DNA from: Chelativorans sp. ZYF759
Lineage (GTDB): Bacteria; Pseudomonadota; Alphaproteobacteria; Rhizobiales; Rhizobiaceae
Length of the DNA stretch: 64,000 nucleotides
Direction of reading: 5' to 3'
NCBI RefSeq assembly: GCF_012911015.1
Contig: NZ_WVVV01000007.1
Coordinates: forward strand, 124,001-188,000
A program made the position numbers and the translations under genes. Positions within the stretch are counted from its first letter, which is position 1, and each line of letters opens with the position of its first letter. This document shows, piece by piece, positions 33,850 through 43,392 of this stretch. The notes under the pieces are model-generated. The model did not search any database. It was not told where the DNA came from and worked only from the letters and a program-made list of their open reading frames with translations.

Positions 33850-34377
33850 ATGGGGTGGAAAAGCAATCCGGATCGCTATGGCAGCGTGGCGATCGCCATA
33901 CACTGGATATCGGCGGTGGCCATACTGGGGTTGCTCTGGGCAGGTTTCGTGGCGGCTGATACGGCCGACGAGGCAGCCAAGATCCAGGTGCTGCGTCTTC
34001 ACACCGCCGCCGGTATAGCGGTTCTCTCACTGACGCTGTTTCGCATCGGCTGGTGGCTTTTCGCCGATCGCCGTCCCGTGGAGACGGCCGGCCTGCCGCG
34101 CTGGCAGGGCAGGTCCGCCCGGATCGTCCACCGGCTTCTCTACCTCATCATCATCGTGCTCGGTGCCAGCGGCATCGCAATGATGGCCCTGTCGGGCGCG
34201 GGCGACGTGGTCTGGGGCGAGGCAACCGGACTACCGGATTTCCAGGACTATCCACCCCGCGCCGTCCACGGCATCGCCGGCCGGCTGCTGGTCCTCCTGG
34301 CCGTGGTGCACATCGCAGCGGCGCTCTATCACCAGTTCGTGCGACGGGACGCCACGATGTCGCGCATGCTTCCATAG
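33850..34377 (+). CDS. Cytochrome b561 (CybB-like membrane di-heme protein)
   Basis: 175 residues from the ATG at 33850, with AAGG upstream. Four membrane helices; His18 (AIHWI), His51 (RLHTAAG), His94 (IVHRLL) and the VVHIAAA histidine are the expected heme b ligands on helices 1, 2, 3 and 4. Family members pass electrons from quinol to periplasmic acceptors and are often induced by oxidants such as superoxide. Control by the divergent MarR suggests a redox-stress role. Confidence 0.92.
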   Translation: MGWKSNPDRYGSVAIAIHWISAVAILGLLWAGFVAADTADEAAKIQVLRLHTAAGIAVLSLTLFRIGWWLFADRRPVETAGLPRWQGRSARIVHRLLYLIIIVLGASGIAMMALSGAGDVVWGEATGLPDFQDYPPRAVHGIAGRLLVLLAVVHIAAALYHQFVRRDATMSRMLP

Positions 34378-34386
34378 GTAGTGCCG

Positions 34387-34420
34387 GCAATCGTCCGTTC
34401 GCGGACGAACGAACGATTGC
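34387..34420. terminator. Long hairpin without T-run between convergent genes
   Basis: GCAATCGT (34387-34394) pairs with ACGATTGC (34413-34420) and CGTTCG (34396-34401) with CGAACG (34406-34411), giving 14 bp with one mismatch and a 4-nt loop. It sits in the 114-nt gap between cytochrome b561 and the convergent DUF4342 gene. Likely a transcription end or RNA stabiliser. Confidence 0.55.
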
Positions 34421-34491
34421 GGGTCACCTCGGGCAGAGGTCGGTGCCGCGTCAGTCGACTTTCATCGACACGGGGCCAGCGCGGGTCTCGC

Positions 34492-34851
34492 CTAGACGGC
34501 CTTCTTTCTCGGCTTGGCTACCTTTGCGGCAGGCTTTTCGGCGGCCGAAGTTTCGGGATTCTCCTCGGCGCCTGGTTCCTCGCGCATCACATCGATCTGC
34601 ACCTTCGTGACAAGCGCGGCGATGACCGCCAGGATGGCAAGCCACGGCGCTGCCAGTGCCACTGCCCCACCCGCGATGACACCGACCGTTAGCGGCGTTT
34701 CGAAAAAGACGTCCCCATCGGCGGCCTTGATGCGAAGCTGGCGCACATTGCCCTCAGCCAGGAGCTCCTTCACGCGCTCGACCAGCTCGTGGCCAGTGAT
34801 TTCCATCTGCTCGGTAAATCTGTGCTGCTTTTCGGAGTTCTGATCGACCAT
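34492..34851 (-). CDS. DUF4342 domain protein
   Basis: 119 residues. Helical N-terminus (ITGHELVERVKELLAEGNVRQLRIK), then a membrane region PLTVGVIAGGAVALAAPWLAILAVIAALVTKVQIDV, the DUF4342 signature. The C-terminal 25 residues are Lys/Ala/Glu-rich (KPAAKVAKPRKKAV). Membrane-associated, function unknown; DUF4342 domains also occur fused to UBA-like helices. Lies 106 nt upstream (in its direction of transcription, downstream) of hemH with no overlap. Confidence 0.83.
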   Translation of the reverse strand: MVDQNSEKQHRFTEQMEITGHELVERVKELLAEGNVRQLRIKAADGDVFFETPLTVGVIAGGAVALAAPWLAILAVIAALVTKVQIDVMREEPGAEENPETSAAEKPAAKVAKPRKKAV

Positions 34852-34957
34852 GGTCGTGACCTTTCGCTGATGCCTTTCAAGGCACGCAAGCTCTGCGCGG
34901 CAACGCAGGGCAAGGCATTGACCGTGGTCAACCCGGCCGACACAACGGAAAGGTCTG

Positions 34958-36022
34958 TCAGAGCCAGCCGGACAATTCGCGCCTGATCAGGCTCTCGATG
35001 ACGGCCATGCCCTCGTCGCTGTCGTTGAGACAGGGAATGTGCGTGAAGTTCTCGCCGCCGGCCTCGTGGAAGATCTCGCCTGCTTCGCCGGCAATCTCCT
35101 CGAGCGTTTCCAGGCAGTCGACGACGAAGCCCGGGTTGAAGACGGCGATCGACTTCACGCCGTTCCTGGCCATCGCCTCGACCGTCTTGTCGGTATAGGG
35201 CTGCAGCCACTCTTCGGGCCCGAAGCGCGACTGGAACGTCGTGATCAGCTTCTTCTCGCCCCAGCCCAGGCGCTCGCGCAGCAGTCGCGTCGTCTTGTGG
35301 CAATGACAGTGATAGGGATCACCCTTCCTGAAATAGCTCTGCGGGATGCCGTGATAGGAGGCGATGACGACCTCCGGCTCGAATTCCAGCGTCGCCATGT
35401 GGTTTTCGATCGAGCGGGCCAGGGCCTCGATATAGATCGGCTCGTCATAATAGGACGGGACGGTGCGAGCTGCCGGCTGGAAACGCAGCTTCTTCAGCGC
35501 GTCGAAGAACTTGTCGTTGACCGTGGCGGTGGTGGTCGCCGAGTATTGGGGGTAGAGCGGAAACATGACGATGCGATCGCAGCCCGCATCCATCATCTTC
35601 GTCACCACGCTCTCCATGGAAGGGTTGCCGTAGCGCATCGCCCAGTCGACATGGATGTGGTCGTGTTCGGACAAGGCGGCTGCCAGCTTGTCGGATTGCG
35701 AGCGCGTGAAAGTGCGCAGTGGCGACTCGTTCTTCTCCTGGTTCCAGATTTCGTCATAGGCAGCGCCCGATTTTTTCGGCCTGCGCGAGAGCACGATTCC
35801 CTGCAGGATGGGCTGCCACAGCACGCTCGGCCATTCGATGACCCTCTTGTCGGACAGGAACTCGCTCAGATATCGGCGCATGGACCAGTAATCAGTGGCG
35901 TCGGGCGTGCCCAGATTGACCAGCATGACACCGGTCTTGCGCGGCTTGACGGGCGGATGGTCCTTCGGCAGCGGGCCAATGGCGCGCGCACTGCTCCGGT
36001 CGATGGTGGTCTGGATGGTCAT
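34958..36022 (-). CDS. hemH: Ferrochelatase
   Basis: 354 residues. HGIPQSYFRKGDPYHCHCHKTTRLL holds the catalytic histidine; VDWAMRYGNPS and the C-terminal NPGFVVDCLETLEEI (with metal-site Glu) are family-typical. An N-terminal extension of about 25 residues precedes GVMLVNLGTPDATD. Inserts ferrous iron into protoporphyrin IX, the last step of heme synthesis, at the inner membrane. The cysteines in HCHCH and the C-terminal Cys differ from those that bind the 2Fe-2S cluster of animal enzymes; no cluster is inferred. Confidence 0.96.
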   Translation of the reverse strand: MTIQTTIDRSSARAIGPLPKDHPPVKPRKTGVMLVNLGTPDATDYWSMRRYLSEFLSDKRVIEWPSVLWQPILQGIVLSRRPKKSGAAYDEIWNQEKNESPLRTFTRSQSDKLAAALSEHDHIHVDWAMRYGNPSMESVVTKMMDAGCDRIVMFPLYPQYSATTTATVNDKFFDALKKLRFQPAARTVPSYYDEPIYIEALARSIENHMATLEFEPEVVIASYHGIPQSYFRKGDPYHCHCHKTTRLLRERLGWGEKKLITTFQSRFGPEEWLQPYTDKTVEAMARNGVKSIAVFNPGFVVDCLETLEEIAGEAGEIFHEAGGENFTHIPCLNDSDEGMAVIESLIRRELSGWL

Positions 36023-36128
36023 GAGATCGAATTCCCGTGAGGTGTTGGGCCAAAACTAGACGTTCCGTCCACCGGTTCAATGGTGGGCCGGCCGGAGCCC
36101 GGCCGCCGCGACAATTTGCGTCGCGCAA

Positions 36129-37382
36129 CTAGTGCGCGTAGTCGCGCTCGTCTGAAATCACCTTGCCGTCATTGGGCAGGGAGCCCGGCGCGACGATCTC
36201 CACACCGCCCCCGAGCTTCGTGATCTCGCGCAGGCTGGCGGCGATGGCGTCCAGGTCGGGGTTGGCGCCGGCGGCCGGTTCTACTTCGAGCCGCATCGCG
36301 TCCTGGTCACCCCTGCGGACAACCACGAGCCGCGCACGGGCGATCTCGGCGTGAAGCGCCACGATCTGCGAGACATGTTTGGGGTCGACGAACATGCCCT
36401 TGACCTTGGTGCGCTGGTCGGCGCGGCCCATCCAGCCCGCGATGCGCGTGCCGGTGCGCCCGCAAGGCGAGGGCTCGCTCAGCACCGCCGAGAGATCGCC
36501 GGTACCAAGCCGCACCAACGGATAGGCCGGGTTGAGGCAGGTGATGACGAGTTCGCCGACCTCGCCATGCGCGACTGGGTCGCCGGTGCCGGGCCGCACG
36601 ATCTCCACGATCAGTTCCTCGCCCACGACCATGCCGGGCAGCGGCTCGCCCGCGTCGTTCGTTGTCTCATAGGCGATTACGCCGAACTCAGCCGTCGCGT
36701 AGCATTGCAGCACGTTGACGCCGCGCGTGGCATATTCGGCCCGCAGCGAGGGAAAGAGCGCGCCCCCGGACACAAGCGCGCGGCGGAGGGATGAGAGGTC
36801 GCGGCCGGCTTCCAGAGCCTTGTCGAGGATGATCTTCAGGAAGTCGGGCGTGCCGGCATAGACGGTGGGCTTCAGCATCGCAGCTGCCTCGACCTGCATG
36901 TCCGTGTTGCCGGTTCCCGCCGCAAAGACAGCGCATCCCAGCGCCCGCGCGCCAGCATCGAGCATGAATCCGCCAGGTGTCATGTGGTAGGAAAAGGCAT
37001 TATGGACGAGATCGCCGGGGCGAATGCCGGCGGCGAAGAATGCACGCGCGACGTTGAGGGTCTGCTCCTGCGAGAGTTCGGGCTCGAAGATCGGGCCGGG
37101 CGACATGAAGACGCGCTGACCGCTCAGCGCGGCCATGTCGGCATAGCCGCCGAAGGGCGGGTCTTCCGACTGCAAACGCATCAGTTCGGATTTGCGCAGG
37201 ACGGGCAGGGCCGCAAGCGCCTCGCGCGACATCACCTTTTCCGGGTCCACGCCCTCGAGCCAGTTGCCCAGCCCGGACATGCGCAGCATGGCAGTTCGCA
37301 GGAAGCCGGGCAGGCGAGAAAACAGCTCTATCTCGCGTTCTTCCGGGGCGCGCGTCTCGAGCGCGTCGAAATGCAGGCTCAT
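36129..37382 (-). CDS. Phenylacetate-CoA ligase-like AMP-forming acyl-CoA ligase
   Basis: 417 residues, a little shorter than PaaK (about 435). Core regions: FFAAGIRPGDLVHNAFSYHMTPGGFMLDAGARALG (PaaK-like), the adenylate motif QCYATAEFGVIAYET, a hinge region RLGTGDLSAVL, and RIAGWMGRADQRTKVKGMFVDPKHVS. The usual glycine-rich P-loop is weak, as in many PaaK relatives. It would activate an aryl or short-chain acid via an acyl-AMP. Substrate unknown; no phenylacetate genes are present. Confidence 0.87.
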   Translation of the reverse strand: MSLHFDALETRAPEEREIELFSRLPGFLRTAMLRMSGLGNWLEGVDPEKVMSREALAALPVLRKSELMRLQSEDPPFGGYADMAALSGQRVFMSPGPIFEPELSQEQTLNVARAFFAAGIRPGDLVHNAFSYHMTPGGFMLDAGARALGCAVFAAGTGNTDMQVEAAAMLKPTVYAGTPDFLKIILDKALEAGRDLSSLRRALVSGGALFPSLRAEYATRGVNVLQCYATAEFGVIAYETTNDAGEPLPGMVVGEELIVEIVRPGTGDPVAHGEVGELVITCLNPAYPLVRLGTGDLSAVLSEPSPCGRTGTRIAGWMGRADQRTKVKGMFVDPKHVSQIVALHAEIARARLVVVRRGDQDAMRLEVEPAAGANPDLDAIAASLREITKLGGGVEIVAPGSLPNDGKVISDERDYAH

Positions 37383-37409
37383 GGTTCCCCCCTGGTTTCT
37401 CCGTCACAC

Positions 37410-38090
37410 TTATCGCAGCAGCCTGATCCAGCGCGCAAGGTTGATCAGCGAAATGAGTGCGCTCGCGACATAGGTCCATGCCGCCGCCCGAAGCACGCTG
37501 CGGACGGGAGAAAGGTCCTCTTCCTGGAGATACTGCCCATCCTTGAGGATCGGCAGTGCCTTGCCGAAACTGGCGTCGAGCTCGACGGGGAGGGTGACCA
37601 GATTGACGATGACCCGCACGGACAACAGCGCCACGCCAATGGCTATCACGCCGAACAGCGCGGCTGGCGCGCGCAGCACTATTCCCAGGACCGGGGCGGC
37701 AAGAAAGACGATCCCCGCGAGGCGGTCGCTGACCATCGCCAGCTTGACCAGCCGCTGGCGCATCCCCAGCATCCGCTCGTTGCCCGCATCCTGAAGCGCG
37801 TGCGAGACCTCGTGGGCCGCAATAGCGACAGCAGCCAGCGAACGCCCATCATGGTGCTGCGGCAAGAGCCGCACCACCTTCGCCTCCGGATCGTAGTGAT
37901 CGCCGGTCTGGGTAATCTCGACCCCGACATTGGGCAGGTCGAAGCGATTGAGGAGATGCCGCGCGAGTTCGCCACCCGTCCCCGGAAGATCGGGACGTTC
38001 GTCCGAGTGCCTCGAAATCGTATGGCGGACCCAGAGCTGGGGGAGGACGACGGCGGCGAGGAGGAGGGCGACAGCGATCGCGACGAGCAT
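37410..38090 (-). CDS. Membrane zinc metallopeptidase (YugP/Zn_peptidase_2 family)
   Basis: 226 residues. N-terminal helix, then a soluble part with the HEVSH zinc motif (HEVSHALQDAGNERML), followed by two or three C-terminal membrane helices (LAGIVFLAAPVLGIVL, LFGVIAIGVALLSVRVIVNLVTLPVELDAS). This topology matches the DUF2324/YugP peptidases. Catalytic residues are complete. Substrate unknown. Same direction as the PaaK-like gene, 27 nt away. Confidence 0.9.
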   Translation of the reverse strand: MLVAIAVALLLAAVVLPQLWVRHTISRHSDERPDLPGTGGELARHLLNRFDLPNVGVEITQTGDHYDPEAKVVRLLPQHHDGRSLAAVAIAAHEVSHALQDAGNERMLGMRQRLVKLAMVSDRLAGIVFLAAPVLGIVLRAPAALFGVIAIGVALLSVRVIVNLVTLPVELDASFGKALPILKDGQYLQEEDLSPVRSVLRAAAWTYVASALISLINLARWIRLLR

Positions 38091-38121
38091 CGGCGGCGGT
38101 CACCCTCCTTGTCGCGTCAAA

Positions 38122-38520
38122 TCAGGACATGCCCTGACGGCGTACCAGCGAGAACTGGTTGCCAGCGGCCGCGGTGCAGTTGAGCTGCGTCGCGCTGATC
38201 ATCATGCAGTTGAAGCTGATGGGGGCCTGGCGCAGCAGCGATTGACCGTTAATCTCGTAGACGTTCTCGCCGCGCCGCCCGTAATTGCCTTCCGAAATGG
38301 TGTTGCCGGTATCGTTGGCAACCGTGGTGAAGCGGCCTCCGACAAAGCGCGATGTGGCCACGCCGTCCGTGCTCAGCCATTCACCTTCGATATTCATCGT
38401 CGGCGCCGTGGGCGCCTGCGAAACGGGACCGCGCATCGGCGGAGGACCCATGGCCTGACAGCCGGCGAGCGCGGCGGCGAGACCTATGGCTGCCGCACCT
38501 TTCAACATCGCGTTGGACAT
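38122..38520 (-). CDS. Omp10-like outer-membrane lipoprotein
   Basis: 132 residues from the ATG at 38520. Lipoprotein signal with lipobox LAGC (Cys about residue 21). The mature part begins with a Pro-rich linker (PPPMRGPVSQAPTAPT), then a beta-barrel-like domain NIEGEWLSTDGVATSRFVGGRF and a C-terminal disulfide pair (FNCMM, LNCTA). This is the Brucella Omp10 pattern, related to the AprI/Inh inhibitor fold. Anchored in the outer membrane; precise role not established. Confidence 0.83.
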   Translation of the reverse strand: MSNAMLKGAAAIGLAAALAGCQAMGPPPMRGPVSQAPTAPTMNIEGEWLSTDGVATSRFVGGRFTTVANDTGNTISEGNYGRRGENVYEINGQSLLRQAPISFNCMMISATQLNCTAAAGNQFSLVRRQGMS

Positions 38521-38649
38521 TATGGAAAACTCCCTCTCCTCGGAACCGCTGGCCTTTTCCATTGGCCCGTTTCAGGGGCGAAAGCAAGGCGAGTAAAGGC
38601 CAACGCAACGTGAACGCAGCGACGCTGGTTTTGTTGCACTGGCCATGAG

Positions 38650-39591
38650 TCAGGCAGAAGCATTCAGGGCACGGCGCTCGGCAATTGCACTCAATACGTC
38701 GATCAGCGCCAGCCGGTTTTCCGCGATGCCCTTGTAGGCGATCTGGGCGTCACTGAGCGCTCCGAGCTGATCGGCCAGAGACGCGGCAAGCCGGGCCCCA
38801 TCGGGGTGGGAGGCAAGCCGGCGCAGCGGATCGAGGTGGATGCGGATGGTGAACAGGATATCCCCGCTCACGGGCAAACGGCGCAGTGTCTGGCGCTCGA
38901 CGCGGATGAAGGTGCCGGCCAGCAGATCCTTGCCGAGCAGGCCACCTTCTTCCGCGCTGATGCCCGCGTCACGCTGCCCTTTCGAGCGGGGGTGGTGCAG
39001 GCGGTCATCCTCCTGCAGAGACCAGTTCAGCCGCTCGACAGGCTGAGCCACCCGGAGGTTGTCGAACATCCGCGCGATAAGGGTGGCTGACCGGGTGCCG
39101 GCCGAAAAGCCCGGAACCGGGGCATGGATTTCGTCCAACGTGCGTGAGAATTTCTCAGAAAGGCTCCACGACGAGGGAAAGCACAGGGCGGCTGCGGCGA
39201 GACGCCAACCCTTCTCGTCCCTGCGCATCAGTACGAGATCCTCCTGAACCAGGCGCGACGCGATCAGAAGCGGTGTATCGGGCCGGTCCGTGAGCGCCAC
39301 TTTGCGGCCGGCGGGCACGATTTCGATGACGCCGTCGTTCTTTCTGTAGAGTTCGGGGTGGCGCGTCGTCAGATGCTCGGTGAGAAGGTCCAGCACCTCC
39401 CTCTGGGCTGCTCGCGTGGATGGCTCGGCCGCGAAGACGGTCTCATGAGCGCTGGCGTAGAGGCGTTCCTTCTGGTCCAGATGATCGACCAGCCGGTCAT
39501 CGATCTCGATCCATTCGGCGGGGTCGAGCGGCCTCAGGCCAATGGTGAAGGGGATGGCCGACCCGTCATAGGGCGTACGGGCGAGGCTCAT
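38650..39591 (-). CDS. DUF3445 family (heme-dependent oxidative N-demethylase-like) protein
   Basis: 313 residues. DUF3445 pattern: IGLRPLDPAEWIEIDDRL, LYRKNDGVIEI, LVQEDLVLMRRDEKGWRLAAAALCFPSSWSLSEKFSRTLDEIHAPVPGF, and FDNLRVAQPVERLNWSLQEDDRLH. Some members are heme-dependent oxidative N-demethylases (HdoA) that act on dimethylamine-type substrates. The partner redox subunits (HODM-type) are absent here, so only the family call is safe. Confidence 0.85.
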   Translation of the reverse strand: MSLARTPYDGSAIPFTIGLRPLDPAEWIEIDDRLVDHLDQKERLYASAHETVFAAEPSTRAAQREVLDLLTEHLTTRHPELYRKNDGVIEIVPAGRKVALTDRPDTPLLIASRLVQEDLVLMRRDEKGWRLAAAALCFPSSWSLSEKFSRTLDEIHAPVPGFSAGTRSATLIARMFDNLRVAQPVERLNWSLQEDDRLHHPRSKGQRDAGISAEEGGLLGKDLLAGTFIRVERQTLRRLPVSGDILFTIRIHLDPLRRLASHPDGARLAASLADQLGALSDAQIAYKGIAENRLALIDVLSAIAERRALNASA

Positions 39592-39657
39592 GGTCCCGGT
39601 CCCGCCGGCGTCGCCACGGGTGCGCGCGCATATGCGACCCGCCGCTCGCCCATGGCA

Positions 39658-41520
39658 TCAAGCTGGCTCATCTTCCATCGCTTCGAGTTCATCGATGAGG
39701 CCTTCGATCACCGAAAGTCCCTTCTGCCAGAAGGCGGGATCGGACGCGTCGAGGCCGAAGGGCGCCAGCAGCTCGGAATGGTGCTTGGTGCCGCCGGCCT
39801 TGAGCATCTCGAAATATTTGTCCTGAAAGCCGCTCGCGGCGTCCTGGTAAACGGCGAAGAGCGAGTTCACCAGGCAATCCCCGAATGCGTAGGCGTAGAC
39901 GTAGAAGGGCGAGTGCACGAAGTGCGGGATATAGGCCCAGAAGGTCTCGTATCCCTCGCCAAGCCGGATCGCGGGGCCGAGACTCTCGCGCTGGATCTCC
40001 AGCCAGAACTGGCCGATCTGGTCGGACGTCAGTTCGCCGTCGCGGCGGGCCTCGTGCAGCTTGCGCTCGAAGGCATAGAAGGCGATCTGGCGGATCACCG
40101 TGTTGATCATGTCCTCAACCTTCTGGGCCAGCATCGCCTTGCGCTCGCGCCGGCTGGTCGTGCGCTCCAGGAGCGAACGGAAGGTGAGCATCTCACCGAA
40201 GACGGAAGCCGTCTCGGCCAGAGTCAGCGGCGTGGCGGCCATCAGCGCGCCCTGCCGCGCGGCCAGAACCTGGTGGACGCCATGGCCGAGTTCGTGGGCA
40301 AGCGTCATCACGTCCCGCGGCTTGCCCATGTAATTGACCAGCACGTAGGGGTGGGCCGAGGGCACGGTGGGATGGGAGAAGGCGCCGGGAGCCTTGCCGG
40401 ATCTCACCGGCGCGTCGATCCACCGGCGCTCGAAGAAGTCGCGGGCGATCGCGGCCATGCGCGGATCGAATTCGCCGTAGGCCGACAGCACCATGTTGCG
40501 GGCCTCGTCCCACCCAATCACATCCTGCGGCGATTCGGGCAGGGGCGCATTTCGATCCCAGTGGTTGAGCTGCTCCATGCCAAGCCACCTGGCCTTCATG
40601 GCATAATAGCGGTGCGAGAGGCGCGGATAGGCCTCCTGGACAGCATCCGCCAGCGCGTCCACCACCTCGCGTTCGACACGATTTGCCAGATGGCGGGAGT
40701 CGGCGATGTCGGAGAAGCCGCGCCAGCGATCGGAAATCTCCTTGTCCTTGGCCAGCGTGTTGTGGATCAGCGTGAAGGTTCGCAGGTTCTGCTTCAGCGT
40801 ATCCGCCAGCGCCTCGGAAGCCTCGCGACGCACCTCGCCATCGGGATCCTGCAGGCGGTTGAGCGTCGGTTCAAGCGACAGTTCCTCGTCGCCCACGCGA
40901 AAGCGAAGCCCCGTCATCGTCTCGTCGAAGAGCCGGTTCCATGCGCCGCGCCCCGTCAGCGATTTCTCATGGAAGAGCTGCTCGATGCGGTCTTCCAGTT
41001 GGTAGGGCCGGTCCATGCGCAGGTCGACGACCCATGGCCGGTAACGGGCAAGGCCCGGCGACGTCTCCAGCGCCCGTTCGATGACCGTGTCGTCGATGCG
41101 GTTCAGTTCGAGCGGAAAGAAGAGGAGGTGAGACCCGATGTCGGTCAGCTTCTGCTGTACGTCGCCATAGAGCTTGGCGCGGGCCGGGTCGGAGGTATCT
41201 CCCGCGTAGAGCAGGCCGGCATAGGAACCTATGCGCCCCGTCAGGTCCTCCAGTGCATCGAACTCCTCGATGGCCTGTCCCAACCGGCCCTCAGGGCCCA
41301 GGGCTGCTTCATCCGCCAGCCTGCCCTTCCACATGCCTTCGAAGGCGGTGGCATTTTCGGCCGCGCGTGTGAGATCGCGCGCAAGTTCAGGCGACTCCAT
41401 CCCGGGATAGAGGTCGGCGAGGTTCCATTCCGGCAAGTCGCCGAACTGGCGCTGCGCATCGCGCGCTGACGGTGAGCGCGATTCGGCAATTGCCTGCACG
41501 CTTGGCTGGTTGGCCTTCAT
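39658..41520 (-). CDS. pepF: M3 family oligoendopeptidase F
   Basis: 620 residues from the ATG at 41520 (AAGGA upstream), shortened from an open frame that would add 18 residues. Zinc motif HELGH at 409-413 with the downstream glutamate in ETASVFGE. Long helical domains typical of the M3 family surround it. Cytosolic enzyme degrading oligopeptides of about 7-17 residues, such as signal-peptide remnants. Ends just inside the DUF3445 promoter side; next gene on the other strand is a sigma-54 regulator. Confidence 0.95.
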   Translation of the reverse strand: MKANQPSVQAIAESRSPSARDAQRQFGDLPEWNLADLYPGMESPELARDLTRAAENATAFEGMWKGRLADEAALGPEGRLGQAIEEFDALEDLTGRIGSYAGLLYAGDTSDPARAKLYGDVQQKLTDIGSHLLFFPLELNRIDDTVIERALETSPGLARYRPWVVDLRMDRPYQLEDRIEQLFHEKSLTGRGAWNRLFDETMTGLRFRVGDEELSLEPTLNRLQDPDGEVRREASEALADTLKQNLRTFTLIHNTLAKDKEISDRWRGFSDIADSRHLANRVEREVVDALADAVQEAYPRLSHRYYAMKARWLGMEQLNHWDRNAPLPESPQDVIGWDEARNMVLSAYGEFDPRMAAIARDFFERRWIDAPVRSGKAPGAFSHPTVPSAHPYVLVNYMGKPRDVMTLAHELGHGVHQVLAARQGALMAATPLTLAETASVFGEMLTFRSLLERTTSRRERKAMLAQKVEDMINTVIRQIAFYAFERKLHEARRDGELTSDQIGQFWLEIQRESLGPAIRLGEGYETFWAYIPHFVHSPFYVYAYAFGDCLVNSLFAVYQDAASGFQDKYFEMLKAGGTKHHSELLAPFGLDASDPAFWQKGLSVIEGLIDELEAMEDEPA

Positions 41521-41691
41521 AGAACGTCCTTGCCTCATCTCGTGATCGCCCCCGACCCCGAAATCCTGCTCCATGTCGATCCGCGTCCTAAGAAATCATT
41601 CACCCGACTTCTTGAACTCTTGTTCACGGGGATGTGCCACTTTGAAGCAGGCCCAAGCCGCAACCACAATTACGGATCGCAAGCAGACTTC

Positions 41692-43197
<1,506 letters not shown>

Positions 43198-43314
43198 GGT
43201 GCGCGTCAACGCTTCGTTCACCATGGCGACCGGGTCCGAAGGAATGTGGCAGGCGGCCATCTGGTTGCCACCGTCTCGTCCCATTTCTCCTTCTATAATT
43301 GCTGATTAACCATT

Positions 43315-43326
43315 AGTATCGATACT
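43315..43326. promoter_or_regulatory. 12-bp palindrome upstream of the DUF882 gene
   Basis: AGTATCGATACT is a perfect palindrome in the 195-nt gap before the DUF882 gene, directly after a GATTAACCATTA stretch that contains a CtrA-like half-site (TTAACC). A possible operator; no regulator can be named. Confidence 0.4.
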
Positions 43327-43392
43327 CAGGCCAGTAGGGTGACCCGGGGGACGATATCCGGGGAAGCCAGGTTTCAAACCACAGGCGTAGTT

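Noticed and set aside
39358-41469. Plus-strand open frame of about 700 codons opposite pepF
   Set aside because: Shadow of a GC-rich gene; pepF has the zinc motif and a ribosome-binding site.
43300-43312. Full CtrA box at GATTAACCATTA before the DUF882 gene
   Set aside because: Only one TTAA half-site is present; the second at N7 is missing.
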